Shown one piece after another: positions 25,166 to 37,342 of a stretch of DNA of 64,000 nucleotides. Position 1 is the first letter of the stretch; each line of letters starts with the position of its first letter. Both the position numbers and the translations under genes were made by a program. Source of the stretch: Zingiber officinale (Eukaryota > Streptophyta > Magnoliopsida > Zingiberales > Zingiberaceae); NCBI RefSeq assembly GCF_018446385.1, contig NC_056000.1:74348688-74412687 (forward strand), in the 5' to 3' direction. The notes under the pieces are model-generated. The model was not told the DNA's origin and searched no databases. It saw nothing but the letters and a program-made list of their open reading frames with translations.

Positions 25166-26055
25166 TGCTGGTGCAATCATTCTTAGGTCAAGATTGACCA
25201 ATTTGACTAAGCTCGAGTCGGCTCGAGCTTGAGTTTTAATGTTTGACAATATATGAGAGAGAAGTCAAGTTGGTCAAGGGGTGACTGGATAGTTGTCTGG
25301 GAAAGTTCTAGCTGAAGGTTATGAAACGAAAAGTCCTAACTAAAAGTTAGGTGACAGTAAAGATCTAGTTGGGAACTAGGCAATAGAAGTCCTAACTGGG
25401 GTAGGCAAAAGAAAGTCTAAGTGGGTCAAGGAGGATCACAAGTTGGCAAAAGAAATCTCTAACTGCGATTAGGCAGGAGAAAGTCCTAACTGAGGTTAGA
25501 CAAGGTGAAAGTCTATAGAGCGACTAGTCTTAACTGAGGTTAAGTAAAGGAAAGTCCAAGTGCATCAACGAGGATGACACGTTGACAAAGAAAAGTTCTA
25601 ACTATGGTTAGACAAGGGAAAGTCTTAGCTAAGTTTAGGCAGGATTGAAGTCTACCGAGTGACTAGTCCTAACTAGAGGTTAGGCAAGAGAAAAATCCAA
25701 ATGGGTCAAAAGTTGATCAAACACTTAGTGATTGAAAGTTCAATGGAAAGTTGGCAAGAGAAAGTCTAAATGGGTCAAAGGTTGATCGGACACTTTGTAA
25801 TTAGAAGCCCAATAGGAGTTGGCAAGGGAAAGTCCAAGCGGATCACGAAGGTTCAGACACTTGAAGAAGAAGTCCTGGCAGGTCAAGGTTGACTGAATGC
25901 TAGGCAATGAAAAATCTCAATAGCTCACGGTTAACATGATATTAGGCAGTGAAACCCTAGACTCAGATCAAGTGATTTAGGGTTGGGTAATTGATTAACT
26001 CAATCGATTAGTCTAAAGTCAATCAATTAGGCAGAGTGCTTGATCGATTGGGACC

Positions 26056-26307
26056 TGCTCCAATCGATTAGGTAGAGTGCCTAATCGATTGAGAGTATTT
26101 TCTGAAAACACAATGAGAGTCGAAATCAATTGGGCATTCGATTGGGCTTACAATTGATTAAACCGGGTTTCTTGTGAACTGAGCTGAGATTCATGAGAGA
26201 GATCAAAGGCTTAGTGAATCAATTGAGACAATCAATTCAACCTTTCCCAATTGACTGTGCTAATCAATTGGGGCCTTTATCCTAAGAGAAAAAAGAGCTT
26301 GAGAATT
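26056..26307. repeat. Left copy of a 252-bp target-flank duplication
   Basis: Identical as read to 36412-36663, in direct orientation. The copy on this side joins the sequence before the element without a break (GGACC then TGCTCC) and runs into the 5' LTR at 26307/26308, where the two sequences share one or two T bases. It contains several AATCGATT/CAATTGA palindromes of the host SIRE LTR. Confidence 0.93.
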
Positions 26308-29300
26308 TAGGCTTTGATTAAGCTAAATTAGGTTTGGGGATTAATGCTACAGTAACCTACCTTATAAGCGCCGAGGACCCCTCTTTTCCCCCGATTCTTC
26401 TTCCTCCCCTGTCCACTTCGTCCCGATCCTCACCGGCGATTCTCCTCCTCCTCCTTATCTCGGTGTCGCCGGCGTGGCTGATGGTGGAGTGCTTAGGAGG
26501 GAAGACAAGCTACGGGCGTTTCTCTCCTTCCTCCCATTCTCGATTCCCATCGCATCTCAGTCGTGATGCCGGCGATTCTTGATCGCGCCAGTGATGTCCA
26601 GCCCATCGCCACCGGACCTTCCTTCTCCATCCCGATTGCTGATGCCCCGTCTCCCTCCTCCCTCTCCCGTTCGTGATGCTGGAATCCATCGACCCACGGG
26701 ATGCCGTAGCCGTTCTTGAAGCCGTGCCCTAGCTCAGATTCGTCGCCGACAACCACTCTTTCCCCCACCCGATGTGTTTCTCTCGCAACCTCTTCTGATC
26801 GTTGGTCGCACTACCACGGCCTCGCTGCCTCGCCGTGTACTGGAGTCTCGATCGAGTGCCACCACCAGGGAACGATTAGTCTAGGTAAGTTTCATCTGGA
26901 TTTGTTTTAACTCCGAATCTTGCTCAATTGTCTCCATTTAGCTGTTCTTCCTGTTCTGGATTGGATGAAGGCATCAGATCGAAATATTGGAGGATTGCAC
27001 TGTTGCCGATCACTGCCACTCCAACTCTTGAAGCTGTGGAGGTCACGGGTGTGAAGGTAAGGGGTTGTTGTGGTGAGAAAGATCTTGTTTGTTAGGGTTC
27101 CAGCAAATTCAGTGTTGTGTAATTGTTTCCTGGACTGACCTTGGAAAGAATTGATGTAGGAATTCTTGGTGGTTGTGTGCAGAGATTGGTAGAGGGCTGT
27201 TGAGCTACTGGGTTTGTTGCCATACCTCAAGGTGAGTGTTTTCTAGTGATGTACCTATGGTATTCTCATTAGTATGATGCTAAATTAGGTTTTCTAAGGA
27301 ATCTAGGGTTTTATGCTTGCTTAGATTATAAGTGGTGAGTAGATGTATTGATTTAACTCATATTGATATTAGATTATGGATTTTTGGATTGGATGAGTTA
27401 TGGGTTGGATAATTGAAGCATGTTAACAAGAAGAGTTAACTAATTGAATTGGATTAATTCATGAGGAGTTTTGATTGGATTAATTGATGGTTGTGGATTA
27501 TGTTTGGTTTAGAAGGAGTTGGATTAAGGATTATTTGGAGGATTTATCAGAGATCAGGTTTGATTAGAGTGATCCTAGTGGGTTAGGAATTTTATTTAGC
27601 TATTTGAATCGTATGAAATTAGCTAAATAAAATATATATTGATCGCAGGACTTGGATTCGGGACGAGCGTCTCGACACGGGATTACTTGGCACGATCTAC
27701 ACTTTAAGGCGGGTATTTCTTCCTTGCCTCTATGTAGATTTTATTGAGCTTAGTGCATGGTTTTCTGAGATGGTTTAGGATGCTTTATCTTATATCGTGT
27801 TCGTTTGTTGCTTTCCTGCTTGATACCGATGCTTGACCCTTGTGATGATCTATTTGATTCTTATACAGTCTACACTTTGGATTATCTATACTCTGTGGTA
27901 TTTGTGTACATGTAGAGTATGTATGGTAGGGATTACTTCGTTGGTGGTATTCATATGAGGCTTGTCCATCCGTATGTCGTGTATACTTCTGTCCGGTGTG
28001 ATGATTGGAGTTGTGTTGATTGTATGTCTGTGGTTTATACCCGTGTTTGATGTGTTTTTACTGGAGGATACATGTTGATTGTACACGTGGGGTTGTGTAG
28101 GTGTGTCTGTTGAGGTTATTGGAGATTTTTGGTGGACTATGCATGTGTAGTTATATACGTATGTTTGGTGGGATATATGGAGGTATCATGATGATTATAC
28201 TCATGTTGTGGGACACTTAGGTGGATTTAGAGTGGCATGGATGATGACGGTGTCCGTATCATGATTATATATATATATCATCATGTTCATCATTCATGTC
28301 ATACTGACGACTATCGTCTCCCTTGTAGTTGAGAGGGTTGTCAGTCTTTTATAGCCGTCCATTCGGCCACTGATGGAGAGTGGTAGTTTGGAGTGGAGCT
28401 AGTCCTGTCGCGCTTACTCAGCTGCTCAGTGTTCTGTCAGCCTCGACCACTCTGGAGTAGTGAGTCTTGAGGGCTTAGCTATGTAGTTATATAACTACTT
28501 AGCTGACCGTCCGCTTCGGCCGCCTATAGCGGTATTTGTACTGGAGGCTAGTACGGTTTGTCACGGACCCAAGCCTCTCGGCCATACAGGGGTCGTGGTG
28601 TCTAGAGAGGTGGCGGGGGTGACCATGGAGCATGCATGCACATTGGCATTTGATGCGCGATGCATCTTTGGAGATATATTTGCATACATGCCTAGTAGAT
28701 ACTAGTTGCATGTGTTTGTGGTATGTTGCATTTGTTTGCGATATGATTGTTGCATATGGTTGTCATGCTGCATACATGTCATTTATTTTACATGTATTTG
28801 CAATCGTATTTATATTGTACAAGTGTCACGGGTATGTCTATTGCGGATCCAGTGAGGTTACTGATCTTGGTACCTTCTGCCGATTTCAGATTGGGTATGT
28901 ATTTACCATTATGTCCGTAGTGGTTTGTGCGGTTTGTATGTCGGTTATGATTATGTCGGTTACCACGTCGGTATGTTCAGATCGTTGATTATGATAGTAT
29001 GATCATGTTATTTGTTTCCCTACTGAGACTGTATACTTTTGATCTCCATGTTTTGTTTATGGACCATGCACTATCATTTCTATTACCCATTGAGTTACCT
29101 ATACTCACCACCGCATGTATACATTTATGTTTTCGGGTAGCTTGTAGATGGTTGGTGTCGCTCGGAGTATCCTGTCTGCCGGGTCCTACGTCACATCCGA
29201 AGACCGTGCTTATTTTCTTTTGTATATTCTTTTATTATTTTTGGCATTGTATTTGCGTATAGCCATGTGGCTATCCTATGGTTTTGGTGTTGTATTTGTG

Positions 29301-29590
29301 TTTAAGCCGTGCCGGCATGCATTGTATTTATTTGTGTTGTGTGGGCTTTCCTTCGTTTTTCCGCTGTGTTTTGGTACAGCCGTGTGGGCTGTTTTATATA
29401 TAACTGCGTGGTTGTGATTGTTTCATTCCAGCCGTGTGGGCTGTTATTATAACTGCGTGGTTGTGTATATAAATATTCCAGCCGCATGTGGCTGATGTAT
29501 TTTGCTTGTAGTGATGCTTCAGATTGTCACCGGTACTGGGGAGGTGCTGCCGGATTTTTGTCTGGCAGAGACTCCTTTGGGGGCGTGACA
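26308..29590 (+). repeat. 5' LTR of the del/Tekay-like element
   Basis: Aligned with 33088-36411, only one mismatch is seen up to about 28340. Roughly two dozen differences, including length changes, fall between 28340 and 29140, and none to the end. The first third is GC-rich. A strong hairpin lies at 27589-27633 (14-bp arms ATTTTATTTAGCTA) and a second at 27659-27674. Repeats with AACTGCGTGGTTGTG and CAGCCGTGTGGGCTG stand near the end (29375-29495). Confidence 0.92.
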
Positions 29591-29596
29591 ATTTAG

Positions 29597-29609
29597 TGGT
29601 ATCAGAGCC
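29597..29609 (+). other. Primer-binding site of the del/Tekay-like element
   Basis: TGGTATCAGAGCC is a perfect initiator tRNA-Met-type site six bases after the LTR end. A second copy of the site and its context (TGGTATCAGAG, then CGATGCCT) begins at 29668, so the leader of about 70 bp is tandemly duplicated. Confidence 0.92.
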
Positions 29610-29669
29610 GGTTCGATGCCTGCTTTGTTTTGTTTTGGATTTTCGAGATTTATCTGATACCAATTTTTG

Positions 29670-32600
29670 GTATCAGAGTAGGTACGATGCCTATTATTCG
29701 TGTTTTGGATTTCGTGATTCGATTTTCTTGATGTGACTTTTCGAGTTTTGGGACCAGGCAGCAGCAGGACTTCTCCAAGCTATAGGAGGTATGTATGCAT
29801 ATGGTTATCATACATTTCTGTTGGTATATGTACTGTTGTCCATGATAGTTTTTTTATGACATGTGTTAGTACTCTTCTGTTAGTACCTGCTTATTTGCTT
29901 GTACCATGCATTTCATGTGTTGGGTCAATCATTGATCACGGTTGACCTACTGGAGATCAACGTTTTAACGTTTTACAGTCTCAGGGGATTCGTCATATCA
30001 TACTACTAGTTGTTTTAGTGTCTACTACGACTAGTTGGTTGAGAGTTAGGGTCACATACCAGTCTAGGTTATTATTAGCTGGATAGTGGTTGGTATTTAT
30101 ATACTCATATTGACCCTGTTGGTAGAGTATTGATTTACTCCTGTTGGTTAGGTTAGTAGATTACCCTCCTTGACTTGGGTAGGGGTGGATCGATTTTACC
30201 TTAGTTGCTTTTGACGAGGATTGATTTATCCTTATTAGATCAGTTAGTTGACGATCGATTTATTTAGCAGTTCGATCATTAGGGTATCGTCATACTCTAT
30301 TTTTAGAGATTTTGATCTTTGGGGTTACTTGTGTTGGGTTAGATATTTGGGAGACTCACTTGAGTACGTGACTTGTACCGTCATGGGTAGAAAGGACTGA
30401 ATTGGCCGTATACCATTATCGGCTTAGTCAGTTTGTAGAGGATTGTCGTATCCGATTCCATGGGGACTTTGACTATGGATTGTCTGTACCTGGTTGGGGG
30501 GCTTAGAAGGTACATTCAGATAGGATACCGCACGGTGTGGAAAAGTGTAAAGCTACGTGCTTAACACTTTGAGATACAACCGTTACAAGGGTATAACTTA
30601 GAGAGTACATTCAGATATGATGATCTTCGAGGGGTAGAGCGTTGATTGACAGATATTTTGATCAGTTGTTTAGTTGTAGCGTTCCTCTATCTTTGTGTTC
30701 ATTGCTCGATACTGGAGGTTGCTGAGCCTCAGGATGGAGCAATCGCAGTTTGATGGGGTACAAGACAATGGTTAGACGACTCAGCTAACATTGTCTCTAT
30801 CAGGTGGCTCAAGACCTTGACCACGTGATCATTTTACCAGATCTTGTAGTCTATATCTCATATTAGAGGGTTTGACCTTTTATCGGTATTTGTTGAGGGA
30901 CATATATAGGATGATGATGAGGGTGGTGGATATATCTCTTTGTTAGGTAGACACTTAGTCAGCGAGTTGTGTGACCCTATGACTTTGGATTGACATTCTT
31001 TTACTGTGGATATTTGATTATCAGAAAGGATGAGATGATGAGATTTGGCAGACTATATGGATACATTTAGTTTGTTGGCAATAGGTGTTGAGGGTTGGAT
31101 GCTTTCGTTTTTCTCTATCTTTGTGTAGGAGACTATCCGGTATGATTGATTGATGTTGAGGATGATTTTGATTGATAGATATTAAGAGATCAGGTGTGAT
31201 GATATGTTATTTGTTGATGATCTATTGGTGGATATTTAGTTTGATGGTCTACTATTTGGTGTTTGAGGTTGATAGAGACATGAGGAGTGATGTGTCTGTG
31301 ATATTTAGGGATTTAGTGATTGTAGTTGGTCATTAGTTTACAGACTTGTTGTTGATGATCTTATGGTGGAGTAAGCCTGTGGTACGTACATTATGAGTCC
31401 TTGGGGTTACCGTTTAGGCATGCCATGCTTAGATGTTTACATGGACTCAGTGTACTTGGTATTCATAGGGTTTGGATCAGTTTTCATTGTCTTTATTGGC
31501 GATGTTGTGATCTATTCCCGATCCGAGGTAGATCATGTACACTAGCTTCACATAGTTCTAGAGATGTTTCGACGAGAACATTTATATGTGAATTTAGTAG
31601 TACGTATTGCGATTGTCTTTTACGAGTTTTTGGGACACGTTGTGTTTAGTAGAGGATATCGGTGGATCCACAGGAGATGGAGGCTGTTATCAGTTGGGAG
31701 TAGGCGTAGTTTATACTGGAGGTCCACTGTTCCTTTCGTGGTCTGGCTGGATATTATCAGAGATTAGCTGAGGGTTTTCTCCAGCATTTATGCCGTTGAT
31801 TGGATTGTTCGGAAGGGTATGGAATTTTCCTGGATAGATGTCTGTGAGATCAGTTTTGATAGCTGCACCTATCTTAGTAGTACTTTCTAGTGTAGACAGA
31901 TTTGCACTCTACACAGAGGTATTGTACCTGGAATTTGGTGCAGTTTCGATATAGCATGAGCGAAACAGTCTTGCGTCAGTAGTTAGAATTCTCGTGTAAT
32001 GAGAATGAGATTCATTGTTTTCTATGGGCGATTGTGTGTGTTTTCGAGTCACTTCTTATCCGGGAGGAGTTACTGCAGGAAACACCTTGATATGGGTTTG
32101 CGATACATTCGGGTGACATCTGATGTGTGGAGACATTGGAGCACTCTTATTAGTGGAACGATATAAAGAAAGACATCACGGACTTGGTAGCTTGATGTCT
32201 ATTATGTCAGCCAGTGGAGGTTGAACATCAGAGATTAGTAGGATTATCTCCGTTGATTTGGATACTGGAGTGGAGTTGGGAGCATGTTTTGACGGATCTT
32301 GTTGTGGGATTATCCAGGACATGGAGAGGATATGATGGTATGGGTATTCATTACTGGGTGACGACTTTGCTCCCTAGCCATCGATTTGTGGGACAGATTC
32401 TTTTGGATTGAGTATTAGGATTATACTGTGGAGAGATTACCGGACCTTATGGTATATCTCTGAGGGTTATATTGGATGGAGATCAGCGATTTCACATCAT
32501 GTTTTGACTGAGGTTATAGCAGACTTTGGGTTAGGAGCTTTACTTTAGTATAGATTTTCATCTTAGAGTGATGGATAGTTTGAGCGCTCTATCATGTGTT

Positions 32601-32898
32601 GGAGGATTTATTGATAGTGGATTTTGGATTTTAGAGGTGTTTGATTTATCCACAGTTGGCTAGATTGCAGAGTGGGAGTAACAGGAGCAGAGTGAGCTCA
32701 TAGCTCACAAAGTCATCACTATTCACTTGGAGGTGGATTGTCATGCTTAGAGATATGTTTATGATACTAGGGTTGGAGATTTGTTTATGATACTTGGATG
32801 AGTGGCATATGAGTATGTTGATTGGTGGATACCTTGGAGGAGGGTCCCTGAGTTGACCAGTAAATTTGGGGACCAAATTTTTTATTAGTGGGGGAGAA
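29670..32898 (+). pseudogene. Decayed gag-pol of the del/Tekay-like element
   Basis: Short islands only: gag-like words near 30640-31080, RT near 31400-31650, RNase H/integrase near 31780-32340. Everything else reads as eroded sequence. The purine tract at 32888-32898 closes the region. The degree of decay contrasts with the near-identity of the flanking LTRs. Confidence 0.75.
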
Positions 32899-35800
32899 TG
32901 TAAAATACCACAAAATTAAATAATAAATGTTATTGGACGGAAAATCTTATTGGATTTTTCAGGAATTTCTAGAAATTTTTCGGGATTTAAACGGAGTCTG
33001 TATGACCCATTTTAGGGGGATAGATTCTGGGTACAGAGGAGGTCTGTTTGGAATACCCAAAGGTGGGAATTGATTGAGGAGTGGACTTAGGCTTTGATTA
33101 AGCTAAATTAGGTTTGGGGATTAATGCTACAGTAACCTACCTTATAAGCGCCGAGGACCCCTCTTTTCCCCCGATTCTTCTTCCTCCCCTGTCCACTTCG
33201 TCCCGATCCTCACCGGCGATTCTCCTCCTCCTCCTTATCTCGGTGTCGCCGGCGTGGCTGATGGTGGAGTGCTTAGGAGGGAAGACAAGCTACGGGCGTT
33301 TCTCTCCTTCCTCCCATTCTCGATTCCCATCGCATCTCAGTCGTGATGCCGGCGATTCTTGATCGCGCCAGTGATGTCCAGCCCATCGCCACCGGACCTT
33401 CCTTCTCCATCCCGATTGCTGATGCCCCGTCTCCCTCCTCCCTCTCCCGTTCGTGATGCTGGAATCCATCGACCCACGGGATGCCGTAGCCGTTCTTGAA
33501 GCTGTGCCCTAGCTCAGATTCGTCGCCGACAACCACTCTTTCCCCCACCCGATGTGTTTCTCTCGCAACCTCTTCTGATCGTTGGTCGCACTACCACGGC
33601 CTCGCTGCCTCGCCGTGTACTGGAGTCTCGATCGAGTGCCACCACCAGGGAACGATTAGTCTAGGTAAGTTTCATCTGGATTTGTTTTAACTCCGAATCT
33701 TGCTCAATTGTCTCCATTTAGCTGTTCTTCCTGTTCTGGATTGGATGAAGGCATCAGATCGAAATATTGGAGGATTGCACTGTTGCCGATCACTGCCACT
33801 CCAACTCTTGAAGCTGTGGAGGTCACGGGTGTGAAGGTAAGGGGTTGTTGTGGTGAGAAAGATCTTGTTTGTTAGGGTTCCAGCAAATTCAGTGTTGTGT
33901 AATTGTTTCCTGGACTGACCTTGGAAAGAATTGATGTAGGAATTCTTGGTGGTTGTGTGCAGAGATTGGTAGAGGGCTGTTGAGCTACTGGGTTTGTTGC
34001 CATACCTCAAGGTGAGTGTTTTCTAGTGATGTACCTATGGTATTCTCATTAGTATGATGCTAAATTAGGTTTTCTAAGGAATCTAGGGTTTTATGCTTGC
34101 TTAGATTATAAGTGGTGAGTAGATGTATTGATTTAACTCATATTGATATTAGATTATGGATTTTTGGATTGGATGAGTTATGGGTTGGATAATTGAAGCA
34201 TGTTAACAAGAAGAGTTAACTAATTGAATTGGATTAATTCATGAGGAGTTTTGATTGGATTAATTGATGGTTGTGGATTATGTTTGGTTTAGAAGGAGTT
34301 GGATTAAGGATTATTTGGAGGATTTATCAGAGATCAGGTTTGATTAGAGTGATCCTAGTGGGTTAGGAATTTTATTTAGCTATTTGAATCGTATGAAATT
34401 AGCTAAATAAAATATATATTGATCGCAGGACTTGGATTCGGGACGAGCGTCTCGACACGGGATTACTTGGCACGATCTACACTTTAAGGCGGGTATTTCT
34501 TCCTTGCCTCTATGTAGATTTTATTGAGCTTAGTGCATGGTTTTCTGAGATGGTTTAGGATGCTTTATCTTATATCGTGTTCGTTTGTTGCTTTCCTGCT
34601 TGATACCGATGCTTGACCCTTGTGATGATCTATTTGATTCTTATACAGTCTACACTTTGGATTATCTATACTCTGTGGTATTTGTGTACATGTAGAGTAT
34701 GTATGGTAGGGATTACTTCGTTGGTGGTATTCATATGAGGCTTGTCCATCCGTATGTCGTGTATACTTCTGTCCGGTGTGATGATTGGAGTTGTGTTGAT
34801 TGTATGTCTGTGGTTTATACCCGTGTTTGATGTGTTTTTACTGGAGGATACATGTTGATTGTACACGTGGGGTTGTGTAGGTGTGTCTGTTGAGGTTATT
34901 GGAGATTTTTGGTGGACTATGCATGTGTAGTTATATACGTATGTTTGGTGGGATATATGGAGGTATCATGATGATTATACTCATGTTGTGGGACACTTAG
35001 GTGGATTTAGAGTGGCATGGATGATGACGGTGTCCGTATCATGATTATATATATATATCATCATGTTCATCATTCATGTCATACTGACGACTATCGTCTC
35101 CCTTGTAGTTGAGAGGGTTGTCGGTCTTTTATAGCCGTCCATTCGGCCACTGATGGAGAGTGGTAGTTTGGAGTGGAGCTAGTCCTGTCAGCTTACTCAC
35201 CGCTCAGTGTTCTGTCAGCCTCGACCACTCTGGAGTAGTGAGTCTTGAGGGTACAGTTGTCAGAGGGCTAGAGATGTGAGTGGTCAGGACCCTTAGCTAT
35301 GTAGTTATATAACTACTTAGCTGACTGTCCGCTTCAGCCGCCTATTGCGGTGCTTGTACTGGAGGCTAGTACGGTTTGTCACGGACCCAAGCCTCTCGGC
35401 CATACAGGGGTCATGGTGTCTAGAGAGGTGGCGGGGGTGACCATGGAGCATGCATGCACATTGGCATTTGATGCGCAGTGCATCTTTGGAGATATATTTG
35501 CATACATGCCTAGTAGATACTAGTTGCATGTGTTTGTGGTATGTTGCATTTGTTTGCGATATGATTGTTGCATATGGTTGTCATGCTGCATACATGTCAT
35601 TTATTTTACATGTATTTGCAGTCGTATTTATATTGCACAGGTGTCACGGGTATGTCTGTTGCAGATCCAGTGAGGTTACTGATCTTGGTACCTTACGCTG
35701 ATTTCAGATTGGGTATGTATTTACCATTATGTCCGTAGTGGTTTGTGCAGTTTGTATGTCAGTTATGATTATGTCGGGTTACCACGTCAGGTATGTTCAG

Positions 35801-36411
35801 ATGCGTTGATTATGATAGTATGATCATGTTATTTGTTTCCCTACTGAGACTGTATACTTTTGATCTCCATGTTTTGTTTATGGACCATGCACTATCATTT
35901 CTATTACCCGCTGAGTTACCTATACTCACCACCGCATGTATACATTTATGTTTTCAGGTAGCTTGTAGATGGTTGGTGTCGCTCGGAGTATCCTGTCTGC
36001 CGGGTCCTACGTCACATCCGAAGACCGTGCTTATTTTCTTTTGTATATTCTTTTATTATTTTTGGCATTGTATTTGCGTATAGCCATGTGGCTATCCTAT
36101 GGTTTTGGTGTTGTATTTGTGTTTAAGCCGTGCCGGCATGCATTGTATTTATTTGTGTTGTGTGGGCTTTCCTTCGTTTTTCCGCTGTGTTTTGGTACAG
36201 CCGTGTGGGCTGTTTTATATATAACTGCGTGGTTGTGATTGTTTCATTCCAGCCGTGTGGGCTGTTATTATAACTGCGTGGTTGTGTATATAAATATTCC
36301 AGCCGCATGTGGCTGATGTATTTTGCTTGTAGTGATGCTTCAGATTGTCACCGGTACTGGGGAGGTGCTGCCGGATTTTTGTCTGGCAGAGACTCCTTTG
36401 GGGGCGTGACA
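32899..36411 (+). repeat. 3' LTR of the del/Tekay-like element
   Basis: A complete LTR from TGTAAAATACC to GCGTGACA, 3513 bp. It serves as the reference for solo LTRs A (10338) and B (16579), which share its start, end and inner layout but are much more diverged. Hairpins corresponding to those in the 5' LTR lie at 34369-34413 and 34439-34454. Confidence 0.95.
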
Positions 36412-36663
36412 TGCTCCAATCGATTAGGTAGAGTGCCTAATCGATTGAGAGTATTTTCTGAAAACACAATGAGAGTCGAAATCAATTGGGCATTCGATTG
36501 GGCTTACAATTGATTAAACCGGGTTTCTTGTGAACTGAGCTGAGATTCATGAGAGAGATCAAAGGCTTAGTGAATCAATTGAGACAATCAATTCAACCTT
36601 TCCCAATTGACTGTGCTAATCAATTGGGGCCTTTATCCTAAGAGAAAAAAGAGCTTGAGAATT
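36412..36663. repeat. Right copy of the 252-bp target-flank duplication
   Basis: Starts at the first base after the 3' LTR and continues past 36663 into the remainder of the host SIRE-type LTR, so this side is the true right flank. A normal Ty3/gypsy insertion would duplicate only 5 bp here. Confidence 0.93.
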
Positions 36664-37342
36664 AATTGGGCAATCGATTAAGCTACTTTCTCTTGCAAAT
36701 AGAAAGCTCTGAATCGAGTAGAAGTTGCCGAATCGATTGCTATAGCTCACCAATAAATTATGGATTTAAAAAAGAGTTGTTCTTTAGGTTGTTGGATGGT
36801 TGGCTAACATGACAATCGATTAGGGAAAATCCTAATTGATTAGGAGGCGAAAATCAGTTCAAATGAGATCCATATAAAGGGGAGTTTGTCTAGGATTTTT
36901 GTCGTCGATTCTTGGGTGTTTGGAGAATAAGTGCTAGTGTAATTTTCACCGCCAAGAGACAATCCAAAGAAAGAAAAGAGCAAGCAAAGTAATGTTCATG
37001 TTGTAAAGTCATTTTCAATTTCTTTTATAACCTAGTTTACGTTTCTTGTTTGTATTTTTTGTGTTTGAACTTGTATAAGCCTTCTCCGCCTCCTAAAAAG
37101 AGGTTTTCATATTATATCTGAGTCAGGAGTAACCCCTTGGATTAATCACCTCAAAAGGTGGATACTAAGTAAAATCAAGAGTGTTAGCATTGTAAAGATC
37201 TTCACTTTGAGTATTCGTTACTGTTGGTGTTCAATCAAAGTCCCACATTGAAAATATTTGGTAAAGATCATGGATTTAAAAAGAATGTAGGATATTTTCA
37301 TTGACATGAGGCTTTTTGGGTAGAGCCCAAGAGCAAAGTTAT

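Larger units (their letters stand above)
26308..36411 (+). mobile_element. Ty3/gypsy chromovirus (del/Tekay-like) fossil with very long LTRs
   Basis: Order: 5' LTR 26308-29590, initiator tRNA-Met-type primer site, internal region 29591-32898, purine tract AGTGGGGGAGAA, 3' LTR 32899-36411 (3513 bp, TGTAAAATACC to GCGTGACA). The internal part is only 3.3 kb. It has RT words around 31460-31640 (a 'VVIYSRSE' stretch, then FLGHVVFSRG) and integrase words around 32190-32340 (CQPVEVEHQR-like, then WSWEHVLTDLVVGLSRTW). Those integrase words are typical of chromoviruses. Many breaks are present. The LTRs are nearly identical over most of their length, which implies a recent insertion or recent homogenisation. 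The left junction is atypical: a 252-bp copy of the right flank stands before the 5' LTR. Confidence 0.9.

Noticed and set aside
26334-27230. Frames of 82, 91, 64 and 107 codons, repeated identically at 33114-34010
   Set aside because: They occur in both LTRs of one element because the LTRs are copies; no domain, and not conserved in solo LTRs A and B.
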